Assembly: GCA_015680685.1 (NCBI GenBank)
Contig: MNCI01001420.1
Span: 63,741 to 127,740, forward strand
DNA from: Gnetum montanum
Taxonomy: Eukaryota > Streptophyta > Gnetopsida > Gnetales > Gnetaceae
Length of the DNA: 64,000 nt
Direction: 5' to 3'
Shown piece after piece: positions 1 to 11,512 of the stretch. The notes under the pieces were generated by a model, which worked only from the letters and a program-made list of their open reading frames with translations, did no database searches and had not been told where the DNA came from. Numbering within the stretch: position 1 is the first letter of the stretch; each line of letters opens with the position of its first letter. Made by a program: the position numbers and the translations under genes.

Positions 1-26
1 ATTTATTGATTTTTTTAATTCTTTCT

Positions 27-890
27 TGATGAGCGGTGAGGTATCCCTATGCTCAACCATACGAATATGAGCATGTACGTGTGATTCGGTGGAACTCCAT
101 AGATGGATTAGTTGTGGCACCTAGATAGTTACATGTTGATCACAGTTCGCTGTCTTCCCACCTGGACTAGTATTTGCTTTATCACGTATGGTTTAGTCTA
201 GAGTGAGGTGTATGATATGATTTCTCACACTAGGCTACTCCTAGAGATAATGGGAAATAATCTTGATTAAGCTAATAGACAATGGAAAATAAAATCTAAA
301 CTAGCTTAAGTGCGATGAGCATTTGTCCTTAATCATCTGTATGCATCTTGGACTTCGTGTACTACTTCTAGGATTACCAAGCGCAGATTACTTAAGCACT
401 ACTAGATACACTACTGGGTTACCAAGCAATTACACTTAAATGTTCGTGATTAAGACGTACCTATTTCGTATTAACAATAGGAATAGTAAATGATAATAAA
501 GGAATATTAACTAAGAAATCAATAAATAATAATTAACAATTAAACAATTAAAAACTAAGTGAATGCTGCAATGATGGAGTAATCTCAATCTTTATTACCG
601 ATTGTGTGCGTGTCCAAGTACGTCACACTCGAACAAAGGTTCTGTATAATTATAAACATCACACTACGGGCATGCACTTGGGAAAGAACTAAAAACCATC
701 TGAAAACTGACAAAAAGACTTGATCCTAAAGACTTACCAACCAACTCTCTTCATGTGCGCCTAAGTGCTATATTTATAGGCCAACACAGGAATCACGATA
801 TCGTGTATTCGATATTGTTATGTAGGTTGCGATATCGTGTACCCAATATCGAGTATCCAATATCAGGGCCTGGCAAACTACAATTCATCA
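27..890 (-). repeat. Element A 3' LTR
   Basis: 864-bp LTR, downstream copy because element A lies on the minus strand. It ends at 890 in TCATCA next to the polypurine tract. It shares its whole length with 8340-9188. In element orientation it has a motif array, a CCTATAAATA TATA box (771-780) and an AATAAA poly(A) signal near 590-597. Confidence 0.93.
771..868 (-). promoter_or_regulatory. U3 motif array and TATA box, element A 3' LTR
   Basis: On the minus strand, successive units of about 14 bp of the form GATATTGGATACTC, GATATTGGGTACAC, GATATCG (about 794-868) lie upstream of CCTATAAATA (771-780). More GATATCG/CAATATCG copies follow before the TATA box. The same units recur upstream of the internal TATA box of this element (4364-4457). 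Confidence 0.75.
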
Positions 891-906
891 TACCCCCACG
901 ACTAAA
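891..906 (-). other. Polypurine tract of element A
   Basis: Minus strand reads TTTAGTCGTGGGGGTA directly before the LTR TGATGA. This is the plus-strand primer position. Elements B, C and D have the same sequence with small changes. Confidence 0.85.
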
Positions 907-1079
907 TAACAACTTGTCCTCAAGTCAAATAATCAAAATGAAAACGAGTTCATTTGATTACATAGTGGATAGGTATGGGATTATCAACTAACTATGAATT
1001 ACTTTATGTCGTAGTGTGGAATTAAACAAAACAAAATTAGGACACCAACATAGAATACAAAAGACAAAATTGTTGGAAC

Positions 1080-3861
1080 TCATGTGGTTCCTGGTGGTGG
1101 TGGCTCCTCCATGGGCCTCTTCTCCTTATCTTATGCTCCAAGCTTTGGAAATGGATATCTCTGAAGGAGCACCTGAAGCTTTTCTTCTTCGGTTCGAGGA
1201 TCATGTGCCATCTATGTTGATGTTCCAATATTTGATGGAGTTGACACTTTCCATGGACACGGCAGTTGTGGAAACATCTAATTGGCTTTAACATACTAAG
1301 TTGCAAAAAACCATTGTTTCTCCTTGTAGGCTCTGGCTTTATCTCTACATTCTTGGTAATTTGTGAGTTGTTAAGCCAAATCTACCGTGACATCCTTTTG
1401 CCCTTAGTAGTTGGCTTTGACCACCTCTAATTTCTGCAATGTCTTTTTGTGTTTAACAAATTCTGCTTCATACTTGACGTAGGTATCTACTACCTACTTT
1501 TCCAATTCTGTCCTCAGGCGTCTTGCTGTCAACATGGCTACGTTGGCATACCGTAGGTTTGCCAACTCCATGTATTCGGTGAGATCCTAGATTTGTAGGT
1601 CCCGGCTCTTTAGTTTTGCTTGGTGGGCGAAGGCATAAGTATTCGATATTGCTCGCTAGTTAGTGTTTTAAGCACTGAGGGTGTTGATATGGGCTTTGGC
1701 CATATGAATTTCTTTTTCAATGATCTGCTTGTACATCCCCATCTAATCTCAAAAATGTTCCTTTAGCTTCTTATGTCGCTTAGCCTCATTTTGCCATGCG
1801 CTTATTTCAATAGCCATTCGTTGATGGATTGCACATACCTCCTTCATTAAGAGGGTCATGTTTTCTCTGGCTAAGCGATTTATGTCTTGGTTGGCCCTTA
1901 TTAATTATTCTCATATTTGCTAGAAATTCTCTTTGAGAACATTCTTCTATTTTTCGATTGTGGTCAGTTGAAAATTCTCAATGGCAAGGTGTTTATTTTC
2001 TTCTTGTAAGGCCTTTAATGCTTTGACATGTGCATACGTTTGAGCTTGTGCCTTTGAAGCATCCCAATCAGCCTTCTCTTTTTCCCATGCCACCCTTTTA
2101 TTCTCTTCTAACAGTTTATTCAGCTGCTCCGTCTGAAATGACTCTAGTTGTTCGGCTAGGATAAATTGGGATGGATCCTGCTGTGGAGCTTGTAGGGCAA
2201 CGAACTTCTCTTGGAGCCTTTTCAACTTGTCCTTTGCATGTTCGGCCCTAACCTCTGCCATGACCAGCTTTCCTTTTGTGGAGATGAGGTTTGATTGTGT
2301 TGCTGTGACATTTTGAGGGATGTCAAACAAGGATGTTATCACTTGTCCTATTTGTAGCAATTGATTCAAAACATCCTCATGATTTGCAGGAGTCATCGAG
2401 GGACTGGCTAAGGCTTAAGCATCGCGTGCTCGTATAAAATCTACTGGTGGTATAACAGGAACATTGAATGATTCTTTGATGTGGTTTGCAACCACTTTTG
2501 CTGCTCCAGTTGCATCCTAGTGTTGCATGACCACTATTGTGGCACCTTCTCCAGTTTCTAATTGCACTTGAAAAGACACAATGTTTCCAGAGATTTGTTG
2601 TGACCAATGTGATTCCCCTCCTTCTATTTGTATAGAAACCTTGTCCCCATGCATGATCAATTAAGACTATGGGCTGTATGACATCATTAGTGACCTTGAA
2701 GAGGTTAGTCTCATCACGACTTCCCCAGCTGATCATTTCTATGATGGCTTGGAGATGGCTCATCGATGGTTGATAATCTTGCAGTGGCAGTGGCGGTTGG
2801 TCTTACTGGCCTATGGTTTGCATGTTGGGCCTTGCTTCCTATTGTTGACTAGGCCTTGTGTCCAGAAGTTGGCTAGGCCTTACTATTTGAGGTGCAGTGG
2901 GCCTAACCGTCTGTTCTTGCTCAAGCTCCAGTGTCTTACCAACATCTTTCCTTGGTGCTGGTGGCTTCAGTAATTCAGCATATGAGGCATTTTGAGCCTT
3001 TTTGGGCACATCATTGGTGTACCCCAAAATTCCAACATGCCAGCATAGCTTCCTGATTAGACAGGGGAAAGACAATCCAAACTTCCCCATCTTACGTTCT
3101 TCAAACCGCCTTAATATTTTTGTAAGATATAGATGGGGCAGGTTGGCATCAACCTTATCCATCAGGATTGCATTTCCTCTAGCCACATAGGTGGAAATTC
3201 TGTTTAATCCTTTTGTTGGGAAGAGGTGATAGATGCCAATTTTGAAATAGATTCTCTCTTCAAGGGTGAGTTCCCCATATGTTTTGTCCTCTTTACCGTA
3301 TGTCCTCTTTAACCATATTTTCTATGCATCAGCATCAGAGCGAGTGGATAGGTAAGCAACCTTGGGCCTTGTATTCGGAAGGTTTAGAACTTTTGAAATG
3401 GCCTTGGTAGAGAGATCAACTGAAATCCCACCAATATTAATGGTGGTGCCTTCTTCCTTATTATGCCAGAATTGGTACATCTCCCCCAAGTACCATTCGC
3501 CACTCTTTGAAAGAACAGGCCACAGTGGAGATCCTTTGAGTTGATCTCTGATTGACTCAAGGGAAAATTCGGTAAAGGGTCTAAAATTGAGTTCCACAAT
3601 CACTACAGCTGACATGGACCTTTTGCGAATCGCCTGAATGCATCCTAGAGACAATGTGAGGTGTTGTCCTTGTTCAGGTGCCTCGCCTTCTCCACCTTCT
3701 ACATGCCTAGATTGTGTAGTAACAGGGGGTTCTTGATGGATGTTGAATGAATGTGCCTTCTGCTCTGCATGTTCTATCGGAGGCGCTTGGCCTCTGCCTC
3801 TCCTTGGCCATTTGGATGCACCTTGAGAGGGTCCTCCCTATTATCCTCATTTAGGGGCCAT
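1080..3861 (-). pseudogene. Third ORF of element A (globular domain plus coiled coil), broken
   Basis: Begins at an ATG (3861-3859) that directly follows a splice acceptor and ends PPPPGTT-stop at 1080-1082, about 925 codons. Many in-frame stops and some shifts break it. Residues of roughly 80-330 form a compact domain with GEWYLGEMYQFWHNKEEGT, a VDLSTKAISKVLNLP stretch, LSTRSD, YFKIGIYHLFP and CLIRKLCWHVGILGYTND. A central block carries WGSRDE and HEDVLNQLLQIGQVITSLFD. The remainder is heptad-rich coiled coil (K/E/Q/L), ending in CPW and DPRTEEEKLQVLL. The outline resembles the PF20167-type or plant-mobile-domain proteins found 3' of pol in plant retrotransposons. That is from memory and unsearched; function is unknown. 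The same ORF is in B, C and D. Confidence 0.85.
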
Positions 3862-4113
3862 CTGTAATCACACCAAGATCAACTATTAGTAAGGTCATTT
3901 AACAAAATTTGATTTATACATTACTCATTGCCTTTAATGAATTCAATTCTTGCTCAGTGTGATTCATAATTAGAAATTTTCAAGAAAATCCCCCTAAAAG
4001 TTTTAATGTCAGGCCCAATTTGATTAGGTCACTCCAAAAATAATTTTTATGGTTTGGGTGAAGGAATAAAATTGGTTTGGCATAAGTTCTTATCATTTTT
4101 TAAGATCACTTAC
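3862..4113 (-). other. Predicted intron directly before third ORF, element A
   Basis: On the minus strand the donor reads AAGG|GTAAGT at 4113 (consensus) and the acceptor reads TTACAG|ATGG at 3862, so the ATG of the third ORF is the first codon after the intron (252 bp). The acceptor is kept in all four elements and the donor in three, which argues for a real leader intron. The leader exon would run from about 4335 down to 4114. It holds a PPT-like CAGTCATGGGGGAAGGG at about 4173-4190. Confidence 0.7.
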
Positions 4114-4363
4114 CCTTATGATATCCTTTGGGTGACAACAAATTTCAAAAAAACTGTGTAACTTGGAGTGTACCCTTCCCCCATGACTGAGTTAAACACT
4201 TTGGGTTTAAGCAGGTTCAATCAGAAGAAAAATTGAAGCGTTAATGAGCAAGATATTGATGTTTAAATAATAGGTGCGCAATTTGGAAAATTCGTGGAAG
4301 AAAATTGCAACAATTCCCCTCGCGTGAACAGTGGAAAATGACGTTGATGTGTGCAGGGGGGTC

Positions 4364-4457
4364 CATATATATAGCTTTTATGGACGCGATATTGTGTATG
4401 TGCTAGTGTGGACCCAATATTGTGTCGGACTCGATACCGGGTACCCAATATCGCGTC
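4364..4457 (-). promoter_or_regulatory. Internal promoter-like module of element A
   Basis: Minus strand shows GCGATATTGGGTACCC, GGTATCGAG, CAATATTGGGTCC and CAATATCGCGTCC (about 4384-4457), then a TATA box, GCTATATATATGG (4364-4375). Motif type and order relative to TATA copy the LTR U3 layout. It lies about 250 bp upstream of the predicted donor and about 500 bp upstream of the third-ORF ATG. Confidence 0.7.
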
Positions 4458-5829
4458 CCTTCCAAAATAGGGTACTTGGAAAAATTGATATATTTTTGAA
4501 TTTCCATGGTAAAAAACAAAGGATTTAAGGTAAATTTAAAAGATTAGGGGTATTGTGAAGTGGTCATTAAGGCACCAATAATGTAATAAAGTGGAATTAT
4601 ATAATGAAGTTCTTGAATAGGATGAGGAAAAAGGACATGTAGTGGTGCACAAGAACATTTGTGTTGAAATGATGATAAAGGTAAGAATAGATTCAGCAAT
4701 GTAGTACTCGTAGGGTATAAGATGATGTGGTGGTGTGCAATAAGTGCAAATTACCAAAGTTACGCAAGTGGATCCTCCCTAAAGCAGGTTCCAACTTATC
4801 ATACCCTTGAATAACCACACCTTAAAATGTTCGTAGGCACAAGAAGGGTTAAATGCAATCTGCACTGGTGCAACAAAACACACATATGTTAAATACCACT
4901 GTGATGAGGTATGAATTCTATGCCATACAAGACACAAGTTAAAAATACTTAGATAGTGGGATGAGACGAATCGTAGAAGGGATTGTAGAGATCGGGATGT
5001 GAGGTAACCTACCATGGGCATAATGAATCCTAAGTATGGGGCATGATTAAGGTATCATTAGCCTTTCACTCCAAGATCAAGACCAAGTCCATACCTTTGA
5101 TTAGTGACATCGCATTGTCTCATCCTGATGATAGACAACCATAACAACATCATGACAGTAAGGTGTACGATCACTTGACATTTTGCGTAAGAGAGGAGTG
5201 ATTCGAATTTCTTTGTGGCATGTGTTTCTTGAGCTTTCTTTTAGCTTCTTTTCTTTTTCTTCTTCTAGCTACTTTGGCACTTTGTCTTTTTCAAAGGTGA
5301 TCTGGAGAAGCCACCAACCTTCAAGCATGGATGCATGTCTTTCCAGTGGGACCGTCTAGAACAACATTGAGTTTCTTTATTAAGTACCTTTATTACTCTT
5401 ACTCCCATTTTCATTATATCTATAAGGACTTTAGTACAACCAGGTTGCATGATAGCACCTACATATGTCACCAAAGAGAACCACAAGTTTCCTTGATGTC
5501 ACATCCTTTCCATTCCTTCTTAGTTTGTCACTCTTTGCTCTAGGTGTAATGAGTACAAAGTTACTTTAAGTTTTAATGATGACAAGAATATCATTATACC
5601 TAGAGTAGAACCTCTTATTAATAGCATGGGTGGGTGGATGTTGTGGGCTCACTATTCGAATAATTAGTCACCTGAGACTTGATAGCATAGGACAACACCT
5701 CAATTGACAAGTCACATGAGTATTTTATTCATAGATGAGATTACCCTAAAAAAGATACAATAACAAATTGAAAATGAAAAATTGAAAAAGAAAAAAAATT
5801 GTAAAATCAAAGAAAAGGAAAGACATTTA
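4458..5829 (-). other. Non-coding spacer of element A
   Basis: Stretch between gag and the internal promoter with no supported ORF. On the minus strand it begins with a T-rich segment (about 5740-5830), contains a block matching the spacers of B, C and D (around 5461-5510, GATGTGACATCAAGG on minus) and a purine-rich tract (about 5225-5275). Pol occupies the position before it in element D. Confidence 0.7.
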
Positions 5830-8207
5830 CTAATTTTGCTTGTTAGAATGGGGTATATCCCCATGATTAAACCTTGAATTATGGTGAGAATTAATAAATG
5901 GAAAGTTTGGATCCATGCATGTTGGAAATATTGAGGTTCAATGATATCCAAACCACAGGGTGTCTTTTGGTGTGGTGGTATGAATGTATCCAAATTGGGG
6001 TTCACACACTTGATTAAAGTAGGCAGAGTGGGGCAGATTATAAGATGTGGTCATGTGATAAGGAGCTAACCCACTATGGCACTCGTGACCATAAGATGGT
6101 ATGCAAGGATCGATATGCCTCTTCACGTTGTCATATTCATTGGGTTGCATGGTTGTTGGAGTGTTAATTGGTGGCCTAGAGAAGGTAACATGAGGTGTTG
6201 AGTTCAAAGAGGAAGGTGCATCGCAGTGCTGGGCTTGTGCTAAGCTGGAGGGTGTAGTGGTTTTAGAACTATGCTATCTCTTTCTATGATCATGTCTAAA
6301 GAAAGGATGCTTTCGACCTCATGGAGCACCTCCATTGCTATTGACAGTAGTAGCACAAGTAATGTTCATGGGTTGGTACTATGGTGCAAAACCTTCTGGC
6401 ACAACTAGTGGCAATGTAGAAGGAGGTGAAGGATGAGAATATTGAGGGTAAGGAGGAATGTAAGGAACATGAGGTGGTGATCCTGTGGGAGAGGACATGG
6501 GTTGATAATACTTAAGAGAATGATAACGATGAGGTGAAACAAAGGATTTCAACCTAGTTGGAGAAATAAGGTGTTGAACATAATATGCGCTTAGTGTCGG
6601 GGTATATGAAGGGTGTGGTTTGTTTGGTAGTGGCCTCCCCCATGACTGGGGATTTCGCCATTGCGGTTGGACATGGTACTTCTGTACGAAATCTAGATGT
6701 AACATTTCTCCCCAATGCTCATGTAAATGTGAGAAGATTGGGCATTGGCCTTTGGGGTGATCGTACAAACAAACATCGCATTGATACTTATGATTGGTAG
6801 TTGAGCCCCTATCCTATTTTCCTCAACCCTTATTTCCCATTGACGAATGGTGTTTTGTTTTGTTTCTATGTTTGGCATCCTTTGCTTGTTCTAGTTGCCA
6901 GAGTGATCTTGCATGGTTCTACCTCTAATAATATTTGCATATTCTCCACATTTTTCATGTACCCATTTTGTCGTCTTATTGATCTTTGCCTCAATTTCAT
7001 CTAGTGATTCTAGTACTACTGGCAAAGATGATTTCACCTCCTTGAGGTGAGTTAATTTCTCCTCTTCATGATTATGGACCTTTGTTATTTTAAGATTTTG
7101 GTCCTATTGAAATCTTTCAACATTCTCGCATTTGGCTATTTCTCCTTCTTCTTTTGCTACCTGCTTAATAAGCTCTTGGAATTGGTGGGTTCGTAGTTCA
7201 TATAGTTGACTTGGGGCATACATCCCTAGGGTCTCCCTTGTTTCATTATGGAGCCCATCCATGATGTGATACATTAGCCTTTCTGCAGAGAACTTGTGGC
7301 ATGGGTAGTTTTTTAACAGTGAGTAATATCTTTCTAAGGCCATGTTCAAGGGTTCATGTTACCCCTGTTTCCATTCTTGGATTTGTCTCCTCAAGGCTGA
7401 CACTCTTGCATAGGTTTTATATCTTTCATTGAAGAGTTCTACCATTGACAACCAATGATAAATTGATTGTGGTTTTAAAGACCTATACCATACTTTTGCT
7501 TGGCCAACAAGTGTCATAGGAAAGAGCTTAGCTCTTTGCCATCCATTATCAATGTTGTTCCATGCATAGGCATCATAGAAGGCTTGTAAATAATGTTGCA
7601 AATCTAAATCATAGTCTCCTGAAAACTTGGGAAAGTTATTTAAATCAAGCCTGGGTAGACGACTTTCTTTACGATGCCTGTGGGATATTCGAATAGCCTC
7701 TTGTATATGCATTAGGATCTTAGTAGCTAGAAGGGGTTCATCATTACTAACTAGGTTACGAGTTCATGAGTTGCAACGATGTTGTCTTTGTTCATGTTGG
7801 CATTCTTGCCTTTGCCCATGGGTTCAATTTTGGTTTCTACGCTAACCCCTTGAGAAATGGTCATCTATGTCACTACTTGACATTGAAGGAGTAGAGGAAG
7901 AGAAAGAACCAAAAGACTCATCATGACTTTTGTAAGTCTCCCAATCATCCCCGGATAAACTCTTGTTAACCATTGAGAAGGTCCTAGGCCTTACGGACAC
8001 CCTCATTCTATGGGATGTCCCATCCTCACTAAAGGTGTCTGAGTTGGATGACAAGAGTCCTTGGGTATCGTTGGGGTGTTCATGAACATACGAGACTCCT
8101 ACATAAGATTCAGTACTCTAAAATTCTTCATCTTCATATATTTCATTGGTTCTCTAATGAATTGCCTCGAGAGTTGTTGCGTTAACATCATCTTGTGAGA
8201 GAGACAT
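5830..8207 (-). pseudogene. gag: gag of element A, broken
   Basis: Starts at MSLSQDD (ATG at 8207-8205) and ends near NHGDIPHSNKQN-stop at 5830; several stops and shifts. Order on the minus strand: acidic Ser-rich N-terminus (about 7842-8054), capsid-type domain (7359-7712, with LPRLDLNNFPKFSGDY and AKVWYRSL), the capsid C-terminal part (7104-7349, RYYSLLKNYP, HIMDGLHNETRETLGMYA), then a nucleocapsid knuckle whose tail YDHPKGQCP is near 6740-6768 and a basic, His/Pro/Tyr-rich tail with QSWGRP. Sister copies show the knuckle as CX2CX3HX4C. Gag packages the RNA into virus-like particles. No pol follows. Confidence 0.88.
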
Positions 8208-8320
8208 TGTTGTAAATTGTGTGTGACTTATTTGCAATTAATTCCTTTCTAAAAGATATATCGTTAATACTTCATTACAACGATCTTGTATGATATAGCT
8301 AATCTAGATAACTAGCACTG

Positions 8321-8338
8321 TCCTTGGCAATGGCGCCA
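8321..8338 (-). other. Primer-binding site of element A (tRNA-Asp type)
   Basis: Minus strand TGGCGCCATTGCCAAGGA begins one base after the 5' LTR. It matches the complement of the plant tRNA-Asp 3' end (TGGCGCCGTTGCCGGGGA) except for G-to-A changes. It fixes the element's orientation. Confidence 0.85.
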
Positions 8339-8339
8339 A

Positions 8340-9188
8340 TGATAAGCGGCAAGGTATCCCTATGCTCAACCATACAAGTATGAGCATGTATGTACAAGTG
8401 ATCCAGTTGAACTTTGCAGATGGACTAGTTGTGGCACCTAGATAGTTACACGTTGATTGCAGTTCACTGTCTTCCCACCTGGACTAGTATTTGCTTTGTC
8501 ACATATGGTTTAGTCCAGAGTGAGGTGTATGATATGATTTGTAACATTAGGCTACTCCTAGAGACAATGGGAAATAATCTTGATTAAGCTAATAGACAAT
8601 GGAAAATAAAATCTAAACTAGCCTAAGTGCGATGAGCATCCATCTTTAATCATTTGTATGCATCTTGGACTTCGTCTACTACTTCTAGGATTATCAAGCG
8701 CACATTACTTAAGCACTACTAGATACACTACTGGGTTACCAAGTAGTTACACTTAAATGTTTGTGATTAAGATGTACCTATTCCACATTAAAAACAAGAA
8801 TAGTAAATGATAATAAAGAAATATTAACTAAGAAAATAATAAATAATAATTAACAATTAAACAATTAAAAACTTAGTGAATGCTGCAATGATGGAGTAAT
8901 CTTGATCTTTGTTGCCAATTGTGTGCATGTCCAAGTACGTCACACTTGAACAAAGGTTCCGTACAATTACAAACATCACACTGCGGGCATGCACTTGGGA
9001 AAGAACTGAAAACTGACAAAAAGACTCAACCCTAAAGACTTACCAACTAACTCCCTTCTTGAGTGCTATATTTATAGGCAAACATAGGAATCATGATATC
9101 GTGTATTCGATATCGTTATCTAGGCTGTGATATCACGTACCTGATATCGAGTATATGATATTGGGGCCTAGCAAACCGCAATTCATCA
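8340..9188 (-). repeat. Element A 5' LTR
   Basis: 849-bp LTR, upstream copy on the minus strand, collinear with 27-890. It adjoins the PBS on one side and TSD TTTCT (9189-9193) on the other. It keeps the motif array (9091-9166), TATA box (9069-9078) and AATAAA-type signal. Confidence 0.93.
9069..9166 (-). promoter_or_regulatory. U3 motif array and TATA box, element A 5' LTR
   Basis: On minus, GATATCGAATACACGATATC and related units precede CCTATAAATA. The array parallels 771-868, with several units changed by C-to-T or G-to-A. Confidence 0.7.
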
Positions 9189-9784
9189 TTTCTAGATTTC
9201 ACTTTTAAGTTTATAATCTATTGTGATCTATCAATCTTTGGACTTAATATTTACATGGATTTAACATTTACCTATTGAAGCAACTTCTTCAATTATATAT
9301 GCTCTCTCAAATGATCTCTTTAGTCAAAAGATTTCAACCTTTTACTTTTAAATAATTAGAATAATCAACCTTTGTTATACAACTTTCTTTTACAAAGAGG
9401 CCAATTACTTAAAAGACTACTCTCAATCTCAACAACTTTAGCAAAAAGATAAGCATCCATTATCATCATCATCTTAGCCTTGTCCCAAAAAATGGGGTTG
9501 GTTACATGGTTCTTTTTCACCATTTGACTTTATGAAGATCTATAATCATTAAATAATGAATAAATTCAATGAATCCAAGGTTGAATTAAATTGAGATGTC
9601 TTGAAATAAAAAAACCCAACATTTTTTGTGTTAAAAATATTTATTGGGAAGAGGGTTAGGGGCGCAGGGTTAAAACTTGAAATAATTTAAGGGAAGAGGG
9701 TGTTGCAACTTAAAACCTTTTTTTTTAAAAATAATATTAACCCCCAAGATATATAGTTAAATTAGAACTTTAGAACTTAGTAGT

Positions 9785-9846
9785 GTCAACTAGAATCAAA
9801 CTCATAACTTGGATCTTCCAAATCAAGAGTCTTACCACTAGGCTAA
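9785..9846 (-). repeat. tRNA-derived SINE-like relic
   Basis: The minus strand resembles a tRNA: TTAGCCTAGTGGTAAGAC like a Pol III A box, and GAGTTTGATTCTAG like a B box about 30 bp later. No long body is defined. It could also be a bare tRNA pseudogene. Confidence 0.4.
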
Positions 9847-9967
9847 CAATTCATCGTACTCACTTTGGGGTAGTGCTATGGGAATTGGAAAGAATGATTA
9901 TAAGTACATCCCAATACATGTAACAAACATGATACTTTAGAAGAATTATAGATCAATATAATGATGC

Positions 9968-10036
9968 ATCAAGTATGGCTCAAACTATCAACCTCATGCT
10001 TAATAAGATAATGAGCTAACCACTTAAGCTACATAT
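9968..10036 (-). repeat. Second tRNA-like (SINE-type) relic
   Basis: Minus strand TAGCTTAAGTGGTTAGC, then GATAGTTTGAGCCATAC, resembling A and B boxes, 120 bp from the previous relic and in the same orientation. Confidence 0.35.
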
Positions 10037-10649
10037 CACTAGAGAACTCGAAATAATTTGATTATAAGTACACTCAAAACATATAGCTAATAAGATATAT
10101 TAGAAAAATTATAGAGAAATATAACAATTCCTCAAGTGTGATTTTTGGATTTTTTCACCAGAGGTGGGATGGAGTGGTGTGTGGTAGAGGGCAGGGGGGG
10201 ACGGTGTTGTACTCAAAAAAAAAACATGAATAATACTATTAAAAAAAATAAAAATACATCAAATCATTGAAGAGAGAGTCTAAAGAAAAGGCCCAACATT
10301 TTTGGGGATGCATTTCAAGTTTTTATCTCTACAATCAATTTTGAAAAATCTCTCTTCTTGGGTAGGAAAATGATTAGGTCTTATCCTTATTCAAAGGTAC
10401 CCTTATGGGTGTTCACTTCTTATTAAAGGCTTTCTTGTAAACAATAGGAGAGGACTCTCTCTAAATACAAAAGAATAGACTAATCAAAAATAATAAACAA
10501 ATAACAACAAAAGTTGAAAGTTTTCAATCCTTGAGTATCCAAAAAAAAGAATAAGAAATTATTACTATTGAAAATCATTTAATCCTCAAGTGTGATTTGA
10601 AATGATAACCTTTTGATTAACAAGATAATAAGTTAATACTTGTTAAGAT
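10037..10649. other. AT-rich stretch without a recognisable gene
   Basis: Holds a G-rich patch near 10186-10203, A-rich runs near 10216-10252 and two copies of a TCCTCAAGTGTGATTT phrase (about 10130 and 10573). No supported coding. Confidence 0.5.
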
Positions 10650-11512
10650 AATGAGGTGTTAGCCTAGTTGATCAAACATTATTCTAAAGAATTACAATAT
10701 CATAGATGCAATATTGTAGCCCTACATATGCCATCATAAATATGATGTAGTGGGACATGGTCATGCCTATAAATACTAGCCCACCATCATGTCGAAAATA
10801 AGTTTTGCTTGACACTTAGCGAAATTCTTGCAGTTTGTTTTCTCAAAGTTAGGGTTAGTGTGAATGCCCATAGTGTTGTGAATTACATTTGTATGGAATC
10901 TTATTCAAGTGGATTATTCTTGGACACAATTCATGAATAAGGTTATTCTTCATCATTGTATCATATCTCTTAGAATAGATTTACTTTTGTATAATGTTTA
11001 CTTTTACAAATTCATTTACAATTCTTAAGTCATTTACTATTCCAATGCTTATTTGTAAGGCAGAATAGGTACGACTGGTTTCAAGTGTAAAGTGTAATTG
11101 TTTGGTAACGCAGGAGTGAATTTACTTGATTCACTTAGTAGTGAAGTTACTTGGTAATCCCAATGACAGTTACATTAGCCTAGGACATGTATAGAAAACT
11201 AGGAACAAATACTTATTGCCATAGGATAGAATAGCTTTACATTTTCATGGTACTCAGAAATAGGAATTACATTTACCTATACCATGTTTACAATTAGTAT
11301 TTTTAAGACCAAAAACATCAATTTATCATACGCATCATTAAGAGTTAAACCATACCTTTTTGCACCTTGCTAACTCTAAGTGAGAAGACAATGATCACAA
11401 ACTTACTATCAACTCACTAGTATTCTTACCTTGTCTATCCACGGATTATGATTAGTCTCATGTGAATACTTGTGACTTGTATAGTTGAGATGAGCAGTAG
11501 GGTTACAAGTTG
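10650..11512 (+). repeat. Probable diverged solo LTR of the same superfamily
   Basis: The order of landmarks follows the LTRs of B and D: short motif segment (about 10685-10765), CCTATAAATAC TATA box (10766-10776), a TTGGTAATCCCA phrase (about 11150), AGGACATGTATAG, then GTGAATACTTGTGACTTGTATAG before the expected end. There is no PBS, PPT or partner LTR nearby. Exact ends are uncertain. Its motif segment (CAATATCATAGATGCAATATTG) differs from those of A-D. Confidence 0.5.

Larger units (their letters stand above)
27..9188 (-). mobile_element. Element A: non-autonomous Athila-like LTR retrotransposon
   Basis: Complete element read on the minus strand. It is bounded by two related LTRs (27-890 and 8340-9188) that begin TGATGA or TGATAA and end TCATCA, and flanked by an identical 5-bp target-site duplication, TTTCT, at 22-26 and 9189-9193. 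It holds a tRNA-Asp-type PBS, a broken gag, a long spacer, an internal promoter-like module, an intron and a broken third ORF. No protease, RT, RNase H or integrase is seen, so it would need enzymes from a relative such as element D. By eye the LTRs are roughly 85-90% identical, differing mainly by transitions, so the insertion is old. Confidence 0.93.

Noticed and set aside
1016-1306. Overlapping 91- and 89-codon frames on both strands
   Set aside because: They lie over the C-terminal end of the element A third ORF, whose true frame gives DPRTEEEKLQVLL; both are frame shadows.
1080-3861. Third ORF as an envelope-like gene
   Set aside because: Position matches env-like ORFs of Athila relatives, but I see no signal peptide or membrane segment; the product looks soluble, with a long coiled coil.
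4458-5829. Spacer as a degraded pol remnant
   Set aside because: Element D has both complete pol and the same spacer blocks after it, so the spacer is separate.
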